Under the pieces are notes generated by a model that was given only the letters and a program-made list of their open reading frames with translations, did not search any database and was not told the origin of the DNA. From positions 1,366,001 to 1,430,000 of the forward strand of contig NZ_CP015217.1 of the NCBI RefSeq assembly GCF_001729245.1: a stretch of DNA of 64,000 nt. The letters are read 5' to 3'. This DNA is from Leptospira tipperaryensis (GTDB lineage: Bacteria; Spirochaetota; Leptospiria; Leptospirales; Leptospiraceae). This document shows, piece by piece, positions 39,258 through 50,702 of this stretch (position 1 is its first letter; every line of letters begins with the position of its first letter). The position numbers and the translations under genes were made by a program.

Positions 39258-39283
39258 CAAATATCTAATAAATTAGATATTTG
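39258..39283. promoter_or_regulatory. Palindromic operator candidate upstream of sbp-cysTWA
   Basis: CAAATATCTAAT, two bases, ATTAGATATTTG: a perfect 12-base inverted repeat 39-64 bases before the sbp start codon. A related CAAATA...GGATATTTG sequence stands before the porin gene (42381-42407). The pair suggests one regulator controlling both sulfate units. Confidence 0.6.
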
Positions 39284-39396
39284 GATCCAATAATTTTAAA
39301 GATCGCTTGAAAGTAAAGAATTTTGCGTTCCCTTCGGGCTTTTCACAGCCAGTTCGATTTCAAGAATTTCGATGGAGAAAACACCGTAAATGCGGA

Positions 39397-39452
39397 GAAA
39401 AAAATCACAAAGAGGAAGCTTTGGAAAAAATCAAAACCTCTTCTTTGTGATT
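39397..39452 (-). terminator. Rho-independent terminator after the second sbp gene
   Basis: On the minus strand AATCACAAAGA-AG-AGG pairs with CCTCTTTGTGATT across a ~20-base loop and is followed by seven U. It begins eight bases after the stop of sbp copy 2, so the porin-sbp2 transcript ends before sbp1-cysTWA. Confidence 0.9.
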
Positions 39453-39459
39453 GTTCGGG

Positions 39460-40467
39460 TTATTTTACGTAGAGTTGGTCGAAGGACGCTCCGTCCGCAA
39501 AATGATCCTTCTGCGCTTTATGCCATCCGCCAAAATGACCATCCACCGTGATCAGATCTAATTTTGGAAATTTGGATTCGTATTTTTTCAATACGGCCTG
39601 ACTTCTCGGACGATATCCGTGTTTGGCAATAATTTCTTGAGCGGCTTCGGAGTAGAGGGACTTTAAATAAGCTTTTGCCGTTTCTAAGGTTCCGTGTTTC
39701 TCCGCGTTTTTTTCTACGATCGCAACCGGAGGTTCCGCGAGAATGCTCAGGGAAGGAAATACAACTTCATACTTGTCCTTTCCGAATTCTTCCAAGATGA
39801 GAAAGGATTCGTTTTCCCATGCGATCAAGACGTCGCCGATTCCGTTTTGTGCAAAGGTGTTACTCGAACCGCGAGCGCCGGAATCCAGAACCGGAACATT
39901 CTTAAATAATGTTTTTATAAAGTCCTGAACCTTAGAATTATCGTTGTTGAATTTTTTCTGTGCGAATGCCCAAGCTGCGAGATAGTTCCATCTCGCCCCG
40001 CCGCTCGTTTTCGGATTCGGAGTGATTACCCCGACTTTCGGTTTGATAAGATCGTCCCAGTCTTTGATATTCTTCGGGTTTCCTTTTCTTACAACGAATA
40101 CGATCGTAGAAGTATAAGGAGTGCTGTTGTTGGGCAAACTTTTCAACCAATCTCTCGCGATCAAACCTTTCGACGCGATGATATCGATGTCGTAGGCGAG
40201 GGCGAGTGTAACGATGTCTGCTTCGAGTCCGTCGATTACGGATCTCGCTTGTTTCCCACTTCCACCGTGAGACTGATTGATCCTTACTTCATCTCCGGTT
40301 TTAGACTTCCAGTAGTTTGCAAAGAGTTTGTTATACTCCGCATACAATTCTCGAGTCGGATCGTAGGAGACGTTTAGAAGAGTCACGTCCTTTGCGGAAA
40401 GACTCATGTTTCCCATCGTCCAGAAGAACGTGATAGTTGCGATTTTGAATATTTTTGTTTTCATCAT
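39460..40467 (-). CDS. sbp: Sulfate-binding periplasmic protein (copy 2)
   Basis: 335 residues from ATG at 40467, preceded by AGGAAT; the frame extends 15 codons further but without a ribosome site and would overlap the porin gene. Signal peptide to about SLSAKD. Same landmarks as copy 1 ([80 protein letters not shown]). The two are clear paralogs that have diverged widely, so specificity may differ (sulfate, thiosulfate). Transcribed with the upstream porin, not with cysTWA. Confidence 0.93.
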   Translation of the reverse strand: MMKTKIFKIATITFFWTMGNMSLSAKDVTLLNVSYDPTRELYAEYNKLFANYWKSKTGDEVRINQSHGGSGKQARSVIDGLEADIVTLALAYDIDIIASKGLIARDWLKSLPNNSTPYTSTIVFVVRKGNPKNIKDWDDLIKPKVGVITPNPKTSGGARWNYLAAWAFAQKKFNNDNSKVQDFIKTLFKNVPVLDSGARGSSNTFAQNGIGDVLIAWENESFLILEEFGKDKYEVVFPSLSILAEPPVAIVEKNAEKHGTLETAKAYLKSLYSEAAQEIIAKHGYRPRSQAVLKKYESKFPKLDLITVDGHFGGWHKAQKDHFADGASFDQLYVK

Positions 40468-40492
40468 TTTATTCCTAACTTCTAATTTTGAA

Positions 40493-42322
<1,830 letters not shown>

Positions 42323-42380
42323 TCAAATCCCTCCTTGAGAAATTTTTAACCAGGGAAGGTCGGCTTCCTGTTATAGTCAA

Positions 42381-42407
42381 CAAATAATTCGTTATATTGG
42401 ATATTTG
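42381..42407. promoter_or_regulatory. Second CAAATA/TATTTG operator-like site, before the porin gene
   Basis: CAAATAATTC, 7 bases, then TTGGATATTTG (27 bases overall) resembles the perfect palindrome at 39258-39283 in both ends, length and AT-rich core. It lies about 60 bases upstream of the GTG of the porin gene, a normal operator distance. Confidence 0.45.
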
Positions 42408-42680
42408 GGACGAATTTGTCGAAGTATATTTAATTTTTTATAAAAATTTCTGGGAAAAAGGATGATTTCCCTTTGAAACGGGGGATCCGAGAGAGAAATT
42501 TCTCTTCGTGGGAACTCTTTTTGCGAACCGGTGGAACGATTTTGAGATCTATAGGGAAACTTATAAGTTAAGAATCGGGGCGCCCGTTTTCAGGATCCAT
42601 TTCTCTCGAAAAGAGTGGAGGGAAGAACCAAAACGAACTTTGCATTTCTTCGGATTTGGATAAAAAGAATTTGAACAGTT
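42408..42680. other. Intergenic stretch between porin and phosphatase remnant
   Basis: I see no gene. It contains one GTGGGAACTC motif near 42509, the porin promoter region on its left side, and no obvious structure otherwise. Confidence 0.4.
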
Positions 42681-43794
42681 TTGAATTCTTGGAAAGATCT
42701 TTCCTCTTGGTTCGGAAAGCCCCTTTCAGTCTGGTATACGTTTTACAAAAATTCAGGCGCTTCGTTTCCGAAAACTCGTTCGAGTTTTATTCTTCGTTTG
42801 GATTTTTCTTTTTTCATTCTGCTTTTGTTCTCGGACCCAAGCTCCTCTGGGAAAGTCCGGAATCTTGGACGCTTCCTCTTGGGATTTTCAAAAAGACGGA
42901 AGTCTCGTTCTTCGCGGGGAATGTATGTTTCGTTGGGAGGATGGAAATATTTGCCTTCGGAAAATTTGGAGCAGAATGAATTTCGATCCGGTGAAATCGT
43001 ATATGTGCCATCGACTTGGAACGGAGGTCCGCGAACGGGAAAGGGTTTTGGAACCTACACACTCGAAGTAAAAATTCCGGATTCAATCCAAAGAATGGGT
43101 TTGATTTTTCCGGATCAGAGTTCTTCCTACTTTTTATCAACCGATCGCTACGGTGGGCGGGGATTTTTATAATATTCGAAAGATCGGAAAGCAACAAATC
43201 AGAATCTTTATCGCGGATGCGATCGGACACGGAATCCAAGCTTCTCTGATCACGATGGTGATTCAAAACGAATACAGTTCCATCTTTGATTTGAATCTTT
43301 CTCCGGGGGAACTTCTTACAAAACTTTCCAAAAAATTTGCTTCTCGGGTTGGAGACGTGAGTCCTTTCTTTTCCCGTCTTTTATTGGATTTAGATTTGGA
43401 TAAAAATCGGATTCTTTTTGCGAGCTCCGGAAATCCAGCTTGTATCTTGACGGGAGGAGAAAAGTTGGAATCACTTCAACTCGTCGGACCTTACGCGGGA
43501 ATACTTCCCGAGCACAATTATGCAGAATTATCTTACGACTTGCCCCAAGACTTTCGATTGATTCTTTTTACGGATGGATTGCCGGATCGTTTTTTATTTT
43601 CAGGAGATGAGAACGAGTTTTTTTCGATCGAGGATTGGATTCGAAATCGAACGGATGAACCTTTGAAAAACGTTTGTAAGAAATTGTCGAACTTAGCGAA
43701 TTCTTTACCTTTGCCCGATTTTAAAAAGGACGACATTACCTTGCTCGGGATCGAAAGATCGAATTTGGAATCACCCCGGTTTTTCGATTTATAG
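42681..43794 (+). pseudogene. Decayed 7TMR-DISM / SpoIIE phosphatase gene
   Basis: Pieces of one receptor-phosphatase lie in shifting frames. A signal-like stretch (FILRLDFSFFILLLFS) is in one frame; the DISMED2 start (LDASSWDFQKDGSLVLRGE, ~42865) is in another; WKYLPSENLEQNEFRSGEIV through GKGFGTYTLEVKIPDS (to ~43100) returns to the first. The DISMED2 domain then stops, and sequence jumps directly to the phosphatase core (YQPIATVGGDFYNI, FIADAIGHGIQAS, ending with ILFTDGLPD and DDITLLGI). The seven-helix region and linker are missing, so a deletion of about 250 codons and at least two frameshifts have occurred. The phosphatase part alone (43153-43794, 213 residues, GTG) stays open and could in principle be expressed. 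Confidence 0.8.
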
Positions 43795-43874
43795 AAATGG
43801 GATCTTAAAAATGATGACAATACGTGGATTCAATGAGAATCTTTCCAAGATCTTAGAATCACAAGGAGTCTTAT

Positions 43875-44009
43875 ATGGCTTATAAACTCGACGGGGCAAA
43901 ATTCCCAACCTTGGAAGAATTGATCGCGGCTCTTTATCCTCTTTACGCAGATAAGATGTCGGAGGCTGATTTTAGAAAATACGTCCAGGAAAACGCAAAA
44001 CAAGAATAA
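43875..44009 (+). CDS. 44-residue small protein
   Basis: ATG at 43875 has AAGGAG nine bases upstream, the best ribosome site in the vicinity. Product: MAYKLDGAKFPTLEELIAAL, then YPLYADKMSEADFRKYVQEN and AKQE. It is acidic-basic balanced, soluble, with two predicted helices and a hydrophobic patch (LIAALYPLYA), and codon use like its neighbours. I know of similar short Leptospira proteins only vaguely and can assign no function. Too short for most gene callers. Confidence 0.75.
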   Translation: MAYKLDGAKFPTLEELIAALYPLYADKMSEADFRKYVQENAKQE

Positions 44010-44102
44010 TTTCTTTGAGTGTGTTCCCTGGAGACGGGATGAAAGACGTTCGCTTGGTTCCGTTTTGCTTGTCAGGAAATCGGGTTTCGTAAGAATCATC
44101 CC

Positions 44103-46457
44103 ATGCAAATCATCCAGGGGAAATGGAAAATTCCTCACGCAGCAAGAAAGCCGCTCGTATTTTTCCTAGTCTTACTCTTCCTTTCCATTCAGTTTCGATT
44201 TTTATTTTCGGACTCGGTTCCCGATTCGGTCTCCTTACAGAATCAATATCTGATCGCTCAAGACTATCAGATTCTTTTTAAGAATTTTTTGTCCTCGGGA
44301 TATGATCGTTCTCTTTACGGAGGAAGTCCTACATTCTACTTTCAATCTCCGTTTTTCTTTTTCCTCGTTTCTTTTTTACATACGTTTTTTCTTTTCTTTC
44401 TTCCGTTTAGTTTCGCATTCAATCTTGGAATTCTTCTGACTCTTTTTTTGTTCTCGTATTCCTTTTTAAAACTGGGTTTTCTTTTTCTGACGGAAACCAA
44501 CCTCAGTCCGGGCAATGCGCTTCTCGCGATGACTGGTTTGATGTTTTACTTTTTATATCCCGGAGATCGAGTTGTCGGCGCGGGCGTTGTAGGAGTTTTT
44601 CAGAATTCGATTTCTTCCGTGCTCGGTCTCGGCTTTGCGATCCTTGCGATCTATTATTTGGAGAAGTTTCGATATACGGGAAAGATTTCTTCTTTTGCAA
44701 AGAATCTAATCACGGGTTCTCTTGTGTTTTACACACACTACGAGATGTCCCTTTTTTACGTGATCTCTCTTGGAATCTATTTTCTTTTTTACAAAGACGA
44801 GTTTGAATTTTTAGAAATCCTTCTTATCTTGCTTATGCCGATCTTGGTTGCGTTACCGGTTCTCTGGAATTATTTCGCTTACGTTCCGTTCCAACAAAAT
44901 CCTCCGGTTTCTTTTCCGATCAACGGACTTCTTTCACTTTTAGGAGAAGAATTTTCGAGTGCCGTCGCAAGACCTGAAAAGTTTTTGGACGTGCTCAAAC
45001 AGATTTTGATCGATCAGTATTGGATTCATCTTTTGTTCCCGATTCTTTTTGTGATCGGGATTCGATTGTTGTTTATTCGAAAACTATTGCCTCCGATATC
45101 TAGATTTCTCATTTTCGGAACGTTGCTCTTCTATTGGATGGCGACAGATTCTTCTCTTTCTTTGATTTTTCCCTGGTTGCACGTTAAGTGGTATACCGCT
45201 CTGAACGTTTCTCTTGTCTTTCTGACTTTTGCGGCTCTTGTAACCGCGAGATTCTTTCTAAAAAATCTTCCGCCGGGAAGATGGAAACTCTGGACCGGAC
45301 TGATTCTTTTTGTCTTAGGAATGTATCGTTTTATCATCACGATTCCCGGTCCTTCCACGGGAATCGAAAACATCTCCAAAACTCCGTCTTCGATTTGGAG
45401 CCAGAAAGAAGAATGGACTCGGATCTTAAAAGAAACTCCTTATTCTTCTCTGATCGCTTCGGAAGAAATTGCGGGTGGAATCAGTTCCTTGGATTCGAGA
45501 TGGGCTTCCGTGCTCGTGAGACAATCCGTTAGACGAAACGTCGTTTTGCAGAATCGTTTTGAAAATTCTCTTCCTTCTTCTCCCGAAGAAATCATTCAGC
45601 TCTTTCCGTCTCAAGGACCGAAAAGTTCCTTGGTTACATACGGGAAACGCGCCAATCTGCGTCCGGTTCAGGAACGCGACAAACTCTCCGATTTGTTTTT
45701 AAGTCTTTTGCAGGAAAGAGGTGTGACTCATTTACTTTTGAAATCGGAGGCGCTCAATCAGTTCGCATCGAATCTTCCTGTTTCTTTTATTCAGATTGCA
45801 AAAAGGGGAGAATGGATTCTCTGGAAGTTGAATATCACCAAACCGCCGTTAGAACTTTTATCCGCAAAACCCTGGGCTTTGGTCACGGACGACGCGGGAC
45901 AGGAAAGAAGGACTTCGATTCGTTCCGAGGATCTTTCCGAGTCCGCCCTTCATTCTCTCTTTGAACTTTCCATAACCTTGGTTCCGATCACCGCTGCGGA
46001 ATACAAAGCTGACGAAAATTCTTTTTCCGGAGCGTTTCCTTTTTCTCAATTGAAAGCCGAACTTCAAAAACTAGTTACGATCCAAGAAGAAGAAAAAGCC
46101 AAAAATAAACCGAAGGGAAAGTTCGATTCCGAGAAAGAAAAAAATCCAAGCGGAACTCAGATCCATCCGTTTTCTTGGGACGATTCCCGGATACTTTGGG
46201 AGCTTCCCGCGGTTCCAGGTGAGAATGTCTGTTCTCCCGTATTGATTCGCTCCGGTTATTTTCCACTTTGGAAATCGGAAAACGGAGAAAAGAGTTACCG
46301 AACCCTGGAAGGTCAGTTTTATTTTTGTTCTAAGCTTAAGAAGAATGAATTCGTATTTTATGATATTCGATCCTACTTGATTACGTTTCTTCAGTTGCTT
46401 TTGCCACTTTTGTTTTTCGGAGCGACCTTTTTAAATCGCAGGAAATTATCCAATTGA
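44103..46457 (+). CDS. Large polytopic membrane protein, glycosyltransferase-like
   Basis: 784 residues. Residues 18-420 hold about 11 hydrophobic helices; the first extracytoplasmic loop carries [20 protein letters not shown], a pattern seen in polyprenyl-sugar-dependent or PTPS-related membrane proteins (the D..yGG.P.f.f.sP element). Residues ~440-755 form a soluble domain with APE-like [20 protein letters not shown] and a charged linker ([20 protein letters not shown]), and a last helix ([16 protein letters not shown]) ends it. Substrate is unknown; a family of the PF10131 type is my best guess. The DUF445 gene starts inside its stop codon. Confidence 0.8.
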   Translation: MQIIQGKWKIPHAARKPLVFFLVLLFLSIQFRFLFSDSVPDSVSLQNQYLIAQDYQILFKNFLSSGYDRSLYGGSPTFYFQSPFFFFLVSFLHTFFLFFLPFSFAFNLGILLTLFLFSYSFLKLGFLFLTETNLSPGNALLAMTGLMFYFLYPGDRVVGAGVVGVFQNSISSVLGLGFAILAIYYLEKFRYTGKISSFAKNLITGSLVFYTHYEMSLFYVISLGIYFLFYKDEFEFLEILLILLMPILVALPVLWNYFAYVPFQQNPPVSFPINGLLSLLGEEFSSAVARPEKFLDVLKQILIDQYWIHLLFPILFVIGIRLLFIRKLLPPISRFLIFGTLLFYWMATDSSLSLIFPWLHVKWYTALNVSLVFLTFAALVTARFFLKNLPPGRWKLWTGLILFVLGMYRFIITIPGPSTGIENISKTPSSIWSQKEEWTRILKETPYSSLIASEEIAGGISSLDSRWASVLVRQSVRRNVVLQNRFENSLPSSPEEIIQLFPSQGPKSSLVTYGKRANLRPVQERDKLSDLFLSLLQERGVTHLLLKSEALNQFASNLPVSFIQIAKRGEWILWKLNITKPPLELLSAKPWALVTDDAGQERRTSIRSEDLSESALHSLFELSITLVPITAAEYKADENSFSGAFPFSQLKAELQKLVTIQEEEKAKNKPKGKFDSEKEKNPSGTQIHPFSWDDSRILWELPAVPGENVCSPVLIRSGYFPLWKSENGEKSYRTLEGQFYFCSKLKKNEFVFYDIRSYLITFLQLLLPLLFFGATFLNRRKLSN

Positions 46458-47602
46458 TTTTTTTTGCCTCTTCTCAGTCCGTCAAATCACCGTTTCGAAA
46501 AAGACAGATCTTTTCCAATTCTCTTTTGATCGGTTTTTCAGTTGCGATTCTTGGAATTCTTTTTTTTGGAAATCCGGAAACTCCTTTTTCAAAGATCGTA
46601 TTGTCCGCGTTAGAGGGAGGTCTGATCGGAGGGCTTTGTGACTGGTTCGCCGTTTGGAAAACATACAAGGCGATCGAAGAGGATAGTTTTACTCTCGCGG
46701 GTGAGATCGGAAACTGGGTGGCTGGAGATCTGTTACACCACGAAGTGATTCGCTCTCGGATTCGAATGGTTTTGGAAGACCCGACGACCAGAGACGACGT
46801 TCACGAAGTTCTTTTGGAAACCTTTGGAAACGAAGTTAAAACAAAGGAAGTCTTAAACCAACTCTTTGAAAGAGTGGAAGAGGACATCGTAGAATACATA
46901 GTTCATTATCAGTTCTCAGGAACGGATGTCGCTTTATTAAAAGAGTTAAACCGACAAAAAGAGATCATGGATACGATCAAACTTCTGATCGGAGAATCCA
47001 TGATCCGAGTGGCCGATACGGATGAATTCAGATCTCTTTTGCAAGAAATATTAGGAAAAATGAATTTAGTCGCTCAGGTCGTTTTGAGTCTTGTCGTAGA
47101 TTTCCCAAAAAAATTGAAAGAATACGGAAATCACGTCAAAGAAGGCCTCGTCATCGAATCCAAGGACGAAAAGACGATCGAAAAACTCGTCAACTTGATG
47201 GCGGCCTCCACGGAAACTTATATCTCTTCTTGGAACGAACTTCCTCTGGAACAAAGAGAAAAGGCGGTTCGTTCCCTGATGGGTTTTCTAAAAGATCAGG
47301 CGAGTCGTCTTTTGGGAACTCTCATCCAGACACACTTAAAAGAAATCGGCGAGATCAAAACCCTACAAGAATACGCGCCTCTTCGTTCCGTTTTGGAATT
47401 TGTAGAAAAACGCGTCGACGAAGGAGTTTCCGGTTATATCGGAAAACAGATCACTACCAGACTTCAAAGTCTGGACCCGAAAGATCTCAGAAAGAATTTA
47501 GAATGGAAAACTCGGAACGTTCTGGAAACGATTCGGATCAACGGAAGTATTCTCGGATTCTTTTTGGGTTGTGCGACCGGTTTGATTCGATTTTTCTTTT
47601 GA
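46454..47602 (+). CDS. DUF445 family membrane protein
   Basis: 382 residues, TTG start overlapping the previous stop (TTGA). After one N-terminal helix comes [20 protein letters not shown], the family signature, then long amphipathic helices ([38 protein letters not shown] and so on) and a C-terminal helix [15 protein letters not shown]. In other bacteria DUF445 (YjiN/YheB) is a membrane-attached helical protein of unknown role. Translationally coupled to the upstream membrane protein. Confidence 0.93.
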   Translation: MIFFASSQSVKSPFRKRQIFSNSLLIGFSVAILGILFFGNPETPFSKIVLSALEGGLIGGLCDWFAVWKTYKAIEEDSFTLAGEIGNWVAGDLLHHEVIRSRIRMVLEDPTTRDDVHEVLLETFGNEVKTKEVLNQLFERVEEDIVEYIVHYQFSGTDVALLKELNRQKEIMDTIKLLIGESMIRVADTDEFRSLLQEILGKMNLVAQVVLSLVVDFPKKLKEYGNHVKEGLVIESKDEKTIEKLVNLMAASTETYISSWNELPLEQREKAVRSLMGFLKDQASRLLGTLIQTHLKEIGEIKTLQEYAPLRSVLEFVEKRVDEGVSGYIGKQITTRLQSLDPKDLRKNLEWKTRNVLETIRINGSILGFFLGCATGLIRFFF

Positions 47603-47626
47603 AGAAGTTTCATTTTATTAGGACGC

Positions 47627-47665
47627 CTTTCTTATCGAAGTAAGAAAGCCATTCTTCTTTTTCTT
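47627..47665 (+). terminator. Probable terminator after DUF445
   Basis: CTTTCTTA and TAAGAAAG (47627-47648) form an 8-base stem with loop TCGAAG, followed by CCATTCTTCTTTTTCTT. Reasonable for an intrinsic terminator with an interrupted U tract. Confidence 0.55.
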
Positions 47666-47785
47666 ATTTGAAGGTCCGTTATTGGTGAAGATCGAAGGAA
47701 GTAAAAAGAATCCTACCTTGATTTCAAAAATTAAAAACCTCAACGCACGGATGATTCCTTTCGGAGTCTAATTCTTAGGAGATTT

Positions 47786-48493
47786 ATGGAAGCAGTATAC
47801 CACGCGCAAGAAACAAGAGGGAAGGCGGATTTTGGATGGCTGAAGAGCAGACATACTTTCAGTTTTAGTTCCTACTATGAACCGAACCGGATGCAATTCG
47901 GTAAACTCAGAGTTCTCAACGACGATATCGTAATAGGCGGAAAAGGGTTTCCTCCGCACCCGCACGAGAATATGGAAATTGTTTCTATTCCTCTTTCCGG
48001 AAGTTTGGAACACAAAGACAGCGAGGGAAACAGCTCCGTCATTCAAGCCGGTGAAGTGCAGATCATGTCGGCAGGAACCGGAATCGTACATTCCGAATAC
48101 AACGCATCTCCCACGGAACAAGTTAATTTTTTACAGATCTGGATTCTTCCGGATAAGATGGGAATCGCCCCTCGTTACGAACAAAAAAAGTTTAACGTGG
48201 AGGATCGTCAGGGAAAATTTCAAACCGTGGTTTCGCCGGAAAAGGGGAACGGCGCGGTCTGGATCAATCAGGACGTTTCGTTTTCCCTCGCTCACGGGAA
48301 AAAAGAATTCAAGATTGATTATATTCTAAAAAATGAAAATAGAGGAGTTTATTTTTTTCTGATATCCGGTTCCGTGGAGATCGAAGGCAAGAAATTGTCG
48401 GCAAGAGACGGGCTTGGACTCTGGGCTCCTTCGAAAATGGAAATTCATTTTTTGGAAGAATCGGAAATTCTCGCGATCGATACTCCGAAGTAA
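47786..48493 (+). CDS. Pirin family protein (YhaK/quercetinase-like bicupin)
   Basis: 235 residues. RGKADFGWLKSRHTFSFSSY, VIGGKGFPPHPHENMEIVSI and MSAGTGIVHSEYN define pirin; the metal ligands H58, H60, H102 and E104 are all in place. The C-terminal cupin ends KKLSARDGLGLWAPSKMEIH. Bacterial pirins such as YhaK are redox- or flavonoid-related non-haem iron proteins. GGAGA precedes the ATG. Single-gene unit with its own promoter. Confidence 0.95.
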   Translation: MEAVYHAQETRGKADFGWLKSRHTFSFSSYYEPNRMQFGKLRVLNDDIVIGGKGFPPHPHENMEIVSIPLSGSLEHKDSEGNSSVIQAGEVQIMSAGTGIVHSEYNASPTEQVNFLQIWILPDKMGIAPRYEQKKFNVEDRQGKFQTVVSPEKGNGAVWINQDVSFSLAHGKKEFKIDYILKNENRGVYFFLISGSVEIEGKKLSARDGLGLWAPSKMEIHFLEESEILAIDTPK

Positions 48494-48550
48494 GAGTTCG
48501 GGGAAAGAAGGAGTTCCTACAAAATCTCTATTTTGAACTTTTTCAGAGGA

Positions 48551-48910
48551 GTTTTTATTTTGAGGAACTCCTCTTTTCTTTCACGGGCTTAGCTCTGATT
48601 TTTTCAGAGTCTTTTTGTTCAAAGAAATGTAGGAACTCCAATGAGAATTTAGAGCGGGCCCAATACCTCGAAGGAAAAAAGAATCCCATTTTATAAAATT
48701 CTAATCTAACCGTGTGAGTTCCCACAAATTACGTCTCATCGATTTTTTTGTGAGATTTTAAATCGTTCTTTATTATCCAAAATACGTGAGAGTTCCCACA
48801 TTTTTAAGTTTTTCCTGACAAGTTTTTATTTTGAGGAACTCCTCTTTTCTCTCACGGGCTTAGCTCCGATTTTTTCAGAGCCTCTTTGTTCATGAAAACG
48901 TGGGAACTCC
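48551..48910. repeat. Direct repeat pair (~88 bp) within a motif-rich intergenic region
   Basis: 48551-48639 and 48822-48910 are near-identical: both contain GTTTTTATTTTGAGGAACTC, TCACGGGCTTAGCTC and GATTTTTTCAGAG, and each ends with a T(A/G)GGAACTCC motif. The whole 48494-49089 region has no gene; besides the pair it has GAGTTCCCAC or GAGTTCCTAC motifs at about 48511, 48716, 48788, 48951 and 49040. A TCAGAG-type short hairpin (CTCTGA...TCAGAG) is within each copy. Confidence 0.8.
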
Positions 48911-49089
48911 TGCTTTTTCCTTAAAAAGATCCCTTTCATCTAAGAACTTTGTAGGATCTCCTGCAGATTCTTAGAATTATCGAAAAAACCAAAAGCTTCT
49001 ACCGCTCGCCGACTGGAAGGGGCCACCGTCAAAAAAACGTCAGAGATCCTACAAAAACCTTTTCCAAAAAATCATTGCCGATTCCTCGA

Positions 49090-50079
49090 TCAAATCTCCC
49101 CGCTTCGGATGGAAAAAGTTCTTAAGGAACCCTCCCTTAGAACGCGAATCGGAAGATCTTTTTGAATCGTAGATTCATCCAAGGTTCTGTGCATATCATC
49201 GATGGAACGAATGACTTGCTCGTTCAAAGAAAGAATCATATCACCTTTTCTTAATAGACTTCCGGCCGCGGGAGAAGAATTCTCCACCTCGATCACGAGA
49301 ACTCCCGAAGTCTGTTCCAACTTATTGAAAATTTTCAAACGATTGGGGATGCTCTGATTTTGCCCGGCGATTCCGAGATAACCTCTTTTTACAAAGCCGT
49401 TTTTCATCAGACGTGTGATGACGTATTCGGCAGTTCCCGAGCCGACTGCAAAACAAATTCCTTGAGCCGAAGGAATGATCGCGGTATTGATTCCGATCAA
49501 TTCTCCTCTTGAGTTCACCAAGGGACCGCCTGAGTTTCCTGGGTTAAGAGCCGCGTCGGTTTGGATCACGTCCTCGATCAGTCTTCCCGAACGGGAACGA
49601 AGACTTCTTCCCAAGGCGCTTACTACGCCCGCGGTCACAGTGGATTCATAACCGAGCGGGTTTCCGATTGCGATCGCGAGTTGACCGACTTTTACGGAGG
49701 TAGGTTTAGAAAAATGCAAATACGGAAACGGATCGCTCGTTACTTTTAGTACTGCGATATCGGTCATCGGATCTTCACCGATCTTCATCGCTTTGTGACT
49801 TCTTCCGTCCGGAAATTCCGCGTTGATCTCGGACGCGTTTTCTACTACGTGTTGATTGGTTACGATAAAACCGTCGGGCGATATTAAGAATCCGGAACCG
49901 GCTCCACCGCCGCGGTTTCCGCTAACTTTGAGATGGACGACCGCAGGACTTACGGTTTCCACCGCGTTTGTCACAGCCCTCGAATACGCGTCCATCAGAT
50001 CTTCTTCACTTTCGGAAGAGGATGTTTTTGAAACTTTTGGAAAGGGATCTTTGGAATCCGATTGAACCCATTGAATCAT
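49090..50079 (-). CDS. HtrA/DegP-like trypsin-type serine protease, no signal peptide
   Basis: 329 residues. Catalytic triad His77 (IVTNQHVVEN), Asp107 (DPMTDIAVLKV) and Ser183 (NPGNSGGPLVN); one PDZ domain at ~230-320 (GILVIEV...SPAAGSLLRKGDMILSLNEQV-like). Start ATG 50079 has GGAGG nine bases before it, and the first 35 residues are polar (MIQWVQSDSKDPFPKVSKTS) with no membrane segment, so the product looks cytoplasmic or needs another route. Most HtrA family members are secreted. The hairpin CGGGT/ACCCG directly before the GGAGG could hinder translation start. Confidence 0.93.
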   Translation of the reverse strand: MIQWVQSDSKDPFPKVSKTSSSESEEDLMDAYSRAVTNAVETVSPAVVHLKVSGNRGGGAGSGFLISPDGFIVTNQHVVENASEINAEFPDGRSHKAMKIGEDPMTDIAVLKVTSDPFPYLHFSKPTSVKVGQLAIAIGNPLGYESTVTAGVVSALGRSLRSRSGRLIEDVIQTDAALNPGNSGGPLVNSRGELIGINTAIIPSAQGICFAVGSGTAEYVITRLMKNGFVKRGYLGIAGQNQSIPNRLKIFNKLEQTSGVLVIEVENSSPAAGSLLRKGDMILSLNEQVIRSIDDMHRTLDESTIQKDLPIRVLREGSLRTFSIRSGEI

Positions 50080-50173
50080 AGAAAAAACCTCCGGGTGTTC
50101 TTTAGACCCGAAAGTTTTTATTTGTATTCAAAAAAGTTACAAAGTGAAAAGGGAAGTTTGAAATTTTTTGAGA

Positions 50174-50593
50174 TCACTTCTTGGAGAAGGTAAGAATCTC
50201 TTTTGTAATCGAATCCAGATTTGTAGAACCCAATTCGTCTTCTAACACACGTTCGGCTTTTTCATAGACCTTTGTCAAAATCGGTTGAATAGAATGACCG
50301 CAGATACATTTCTTATTGGGAGTTTTCGAGTGCATCTGAAAGATCTTCTCGTCGATCGCTTCGTAGATTTCCTTCAGGCTGATCTCGGAAGAAGGTTTCG
50401 CAAGAATGTAACCGCCGTTCGGGCCCATCTGGTTTCGAACGATACCCTTGCTTTTTAGCAGGGAAAGAATCTTGCGAATTACAACCGGGTTCGTGTTGAC
50501 GCTCTCCGCGAGTTCTTCGGACGTTCTGGTTTTACCTTCGCTTAACGAAAGCAGGGAAAGAATGTGGATCGCGACTGTAAACCGGCTAGTCAT
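50174..50593 (-). CDS. Rrf2 family transcriptional regulator
   Basis: 139 residues. The winged helix [59 protein letters not shown] is standard Rrf2. The Cys region is [13 protein letters not shown] with C96 and C98, two cysteines instead of the three of IscR/NsrR; it more resembles the YwnA/CymR branch, whose members control cysteine or redox genes or need no cluster. It is transcribed away from the cyclase gene next to it. Target unknown; the AT-rich palindromes before the sulfate genes are candidates. Confidence 0.92.
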   Translation of the reverse strand: MTSRFTVAIHILSLLSLSEGKTRTSEELAESVNTNPVVIRKILSLLKSKGIVRNQMGPNGGYILAKPSSEISLKEIYEAIDEKIFQMHSKTPNKKCICGHSIQPILTKVYEKAERVLEDELGSTNLDSITKEILTFSKK

Positions 50594-50702
50594 ATCTGTA
50601 AAGCGTCTGGTTACAGAATATAAGATTCAAAATCCTTGTCAAGTCCAAAGCTCCGGTAGAAAAGATCTTGCGTCGTATTCTTTCCAAGTTAAGAATACGA
50701 CG

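Noticed and set aside
50448..50702. Longer cyclase start overlapping the Rrf2 gene
   Set aside because: The segment is antisense to a confident gene and reads as non-protein; ATG 50703 precedes the membrane part.
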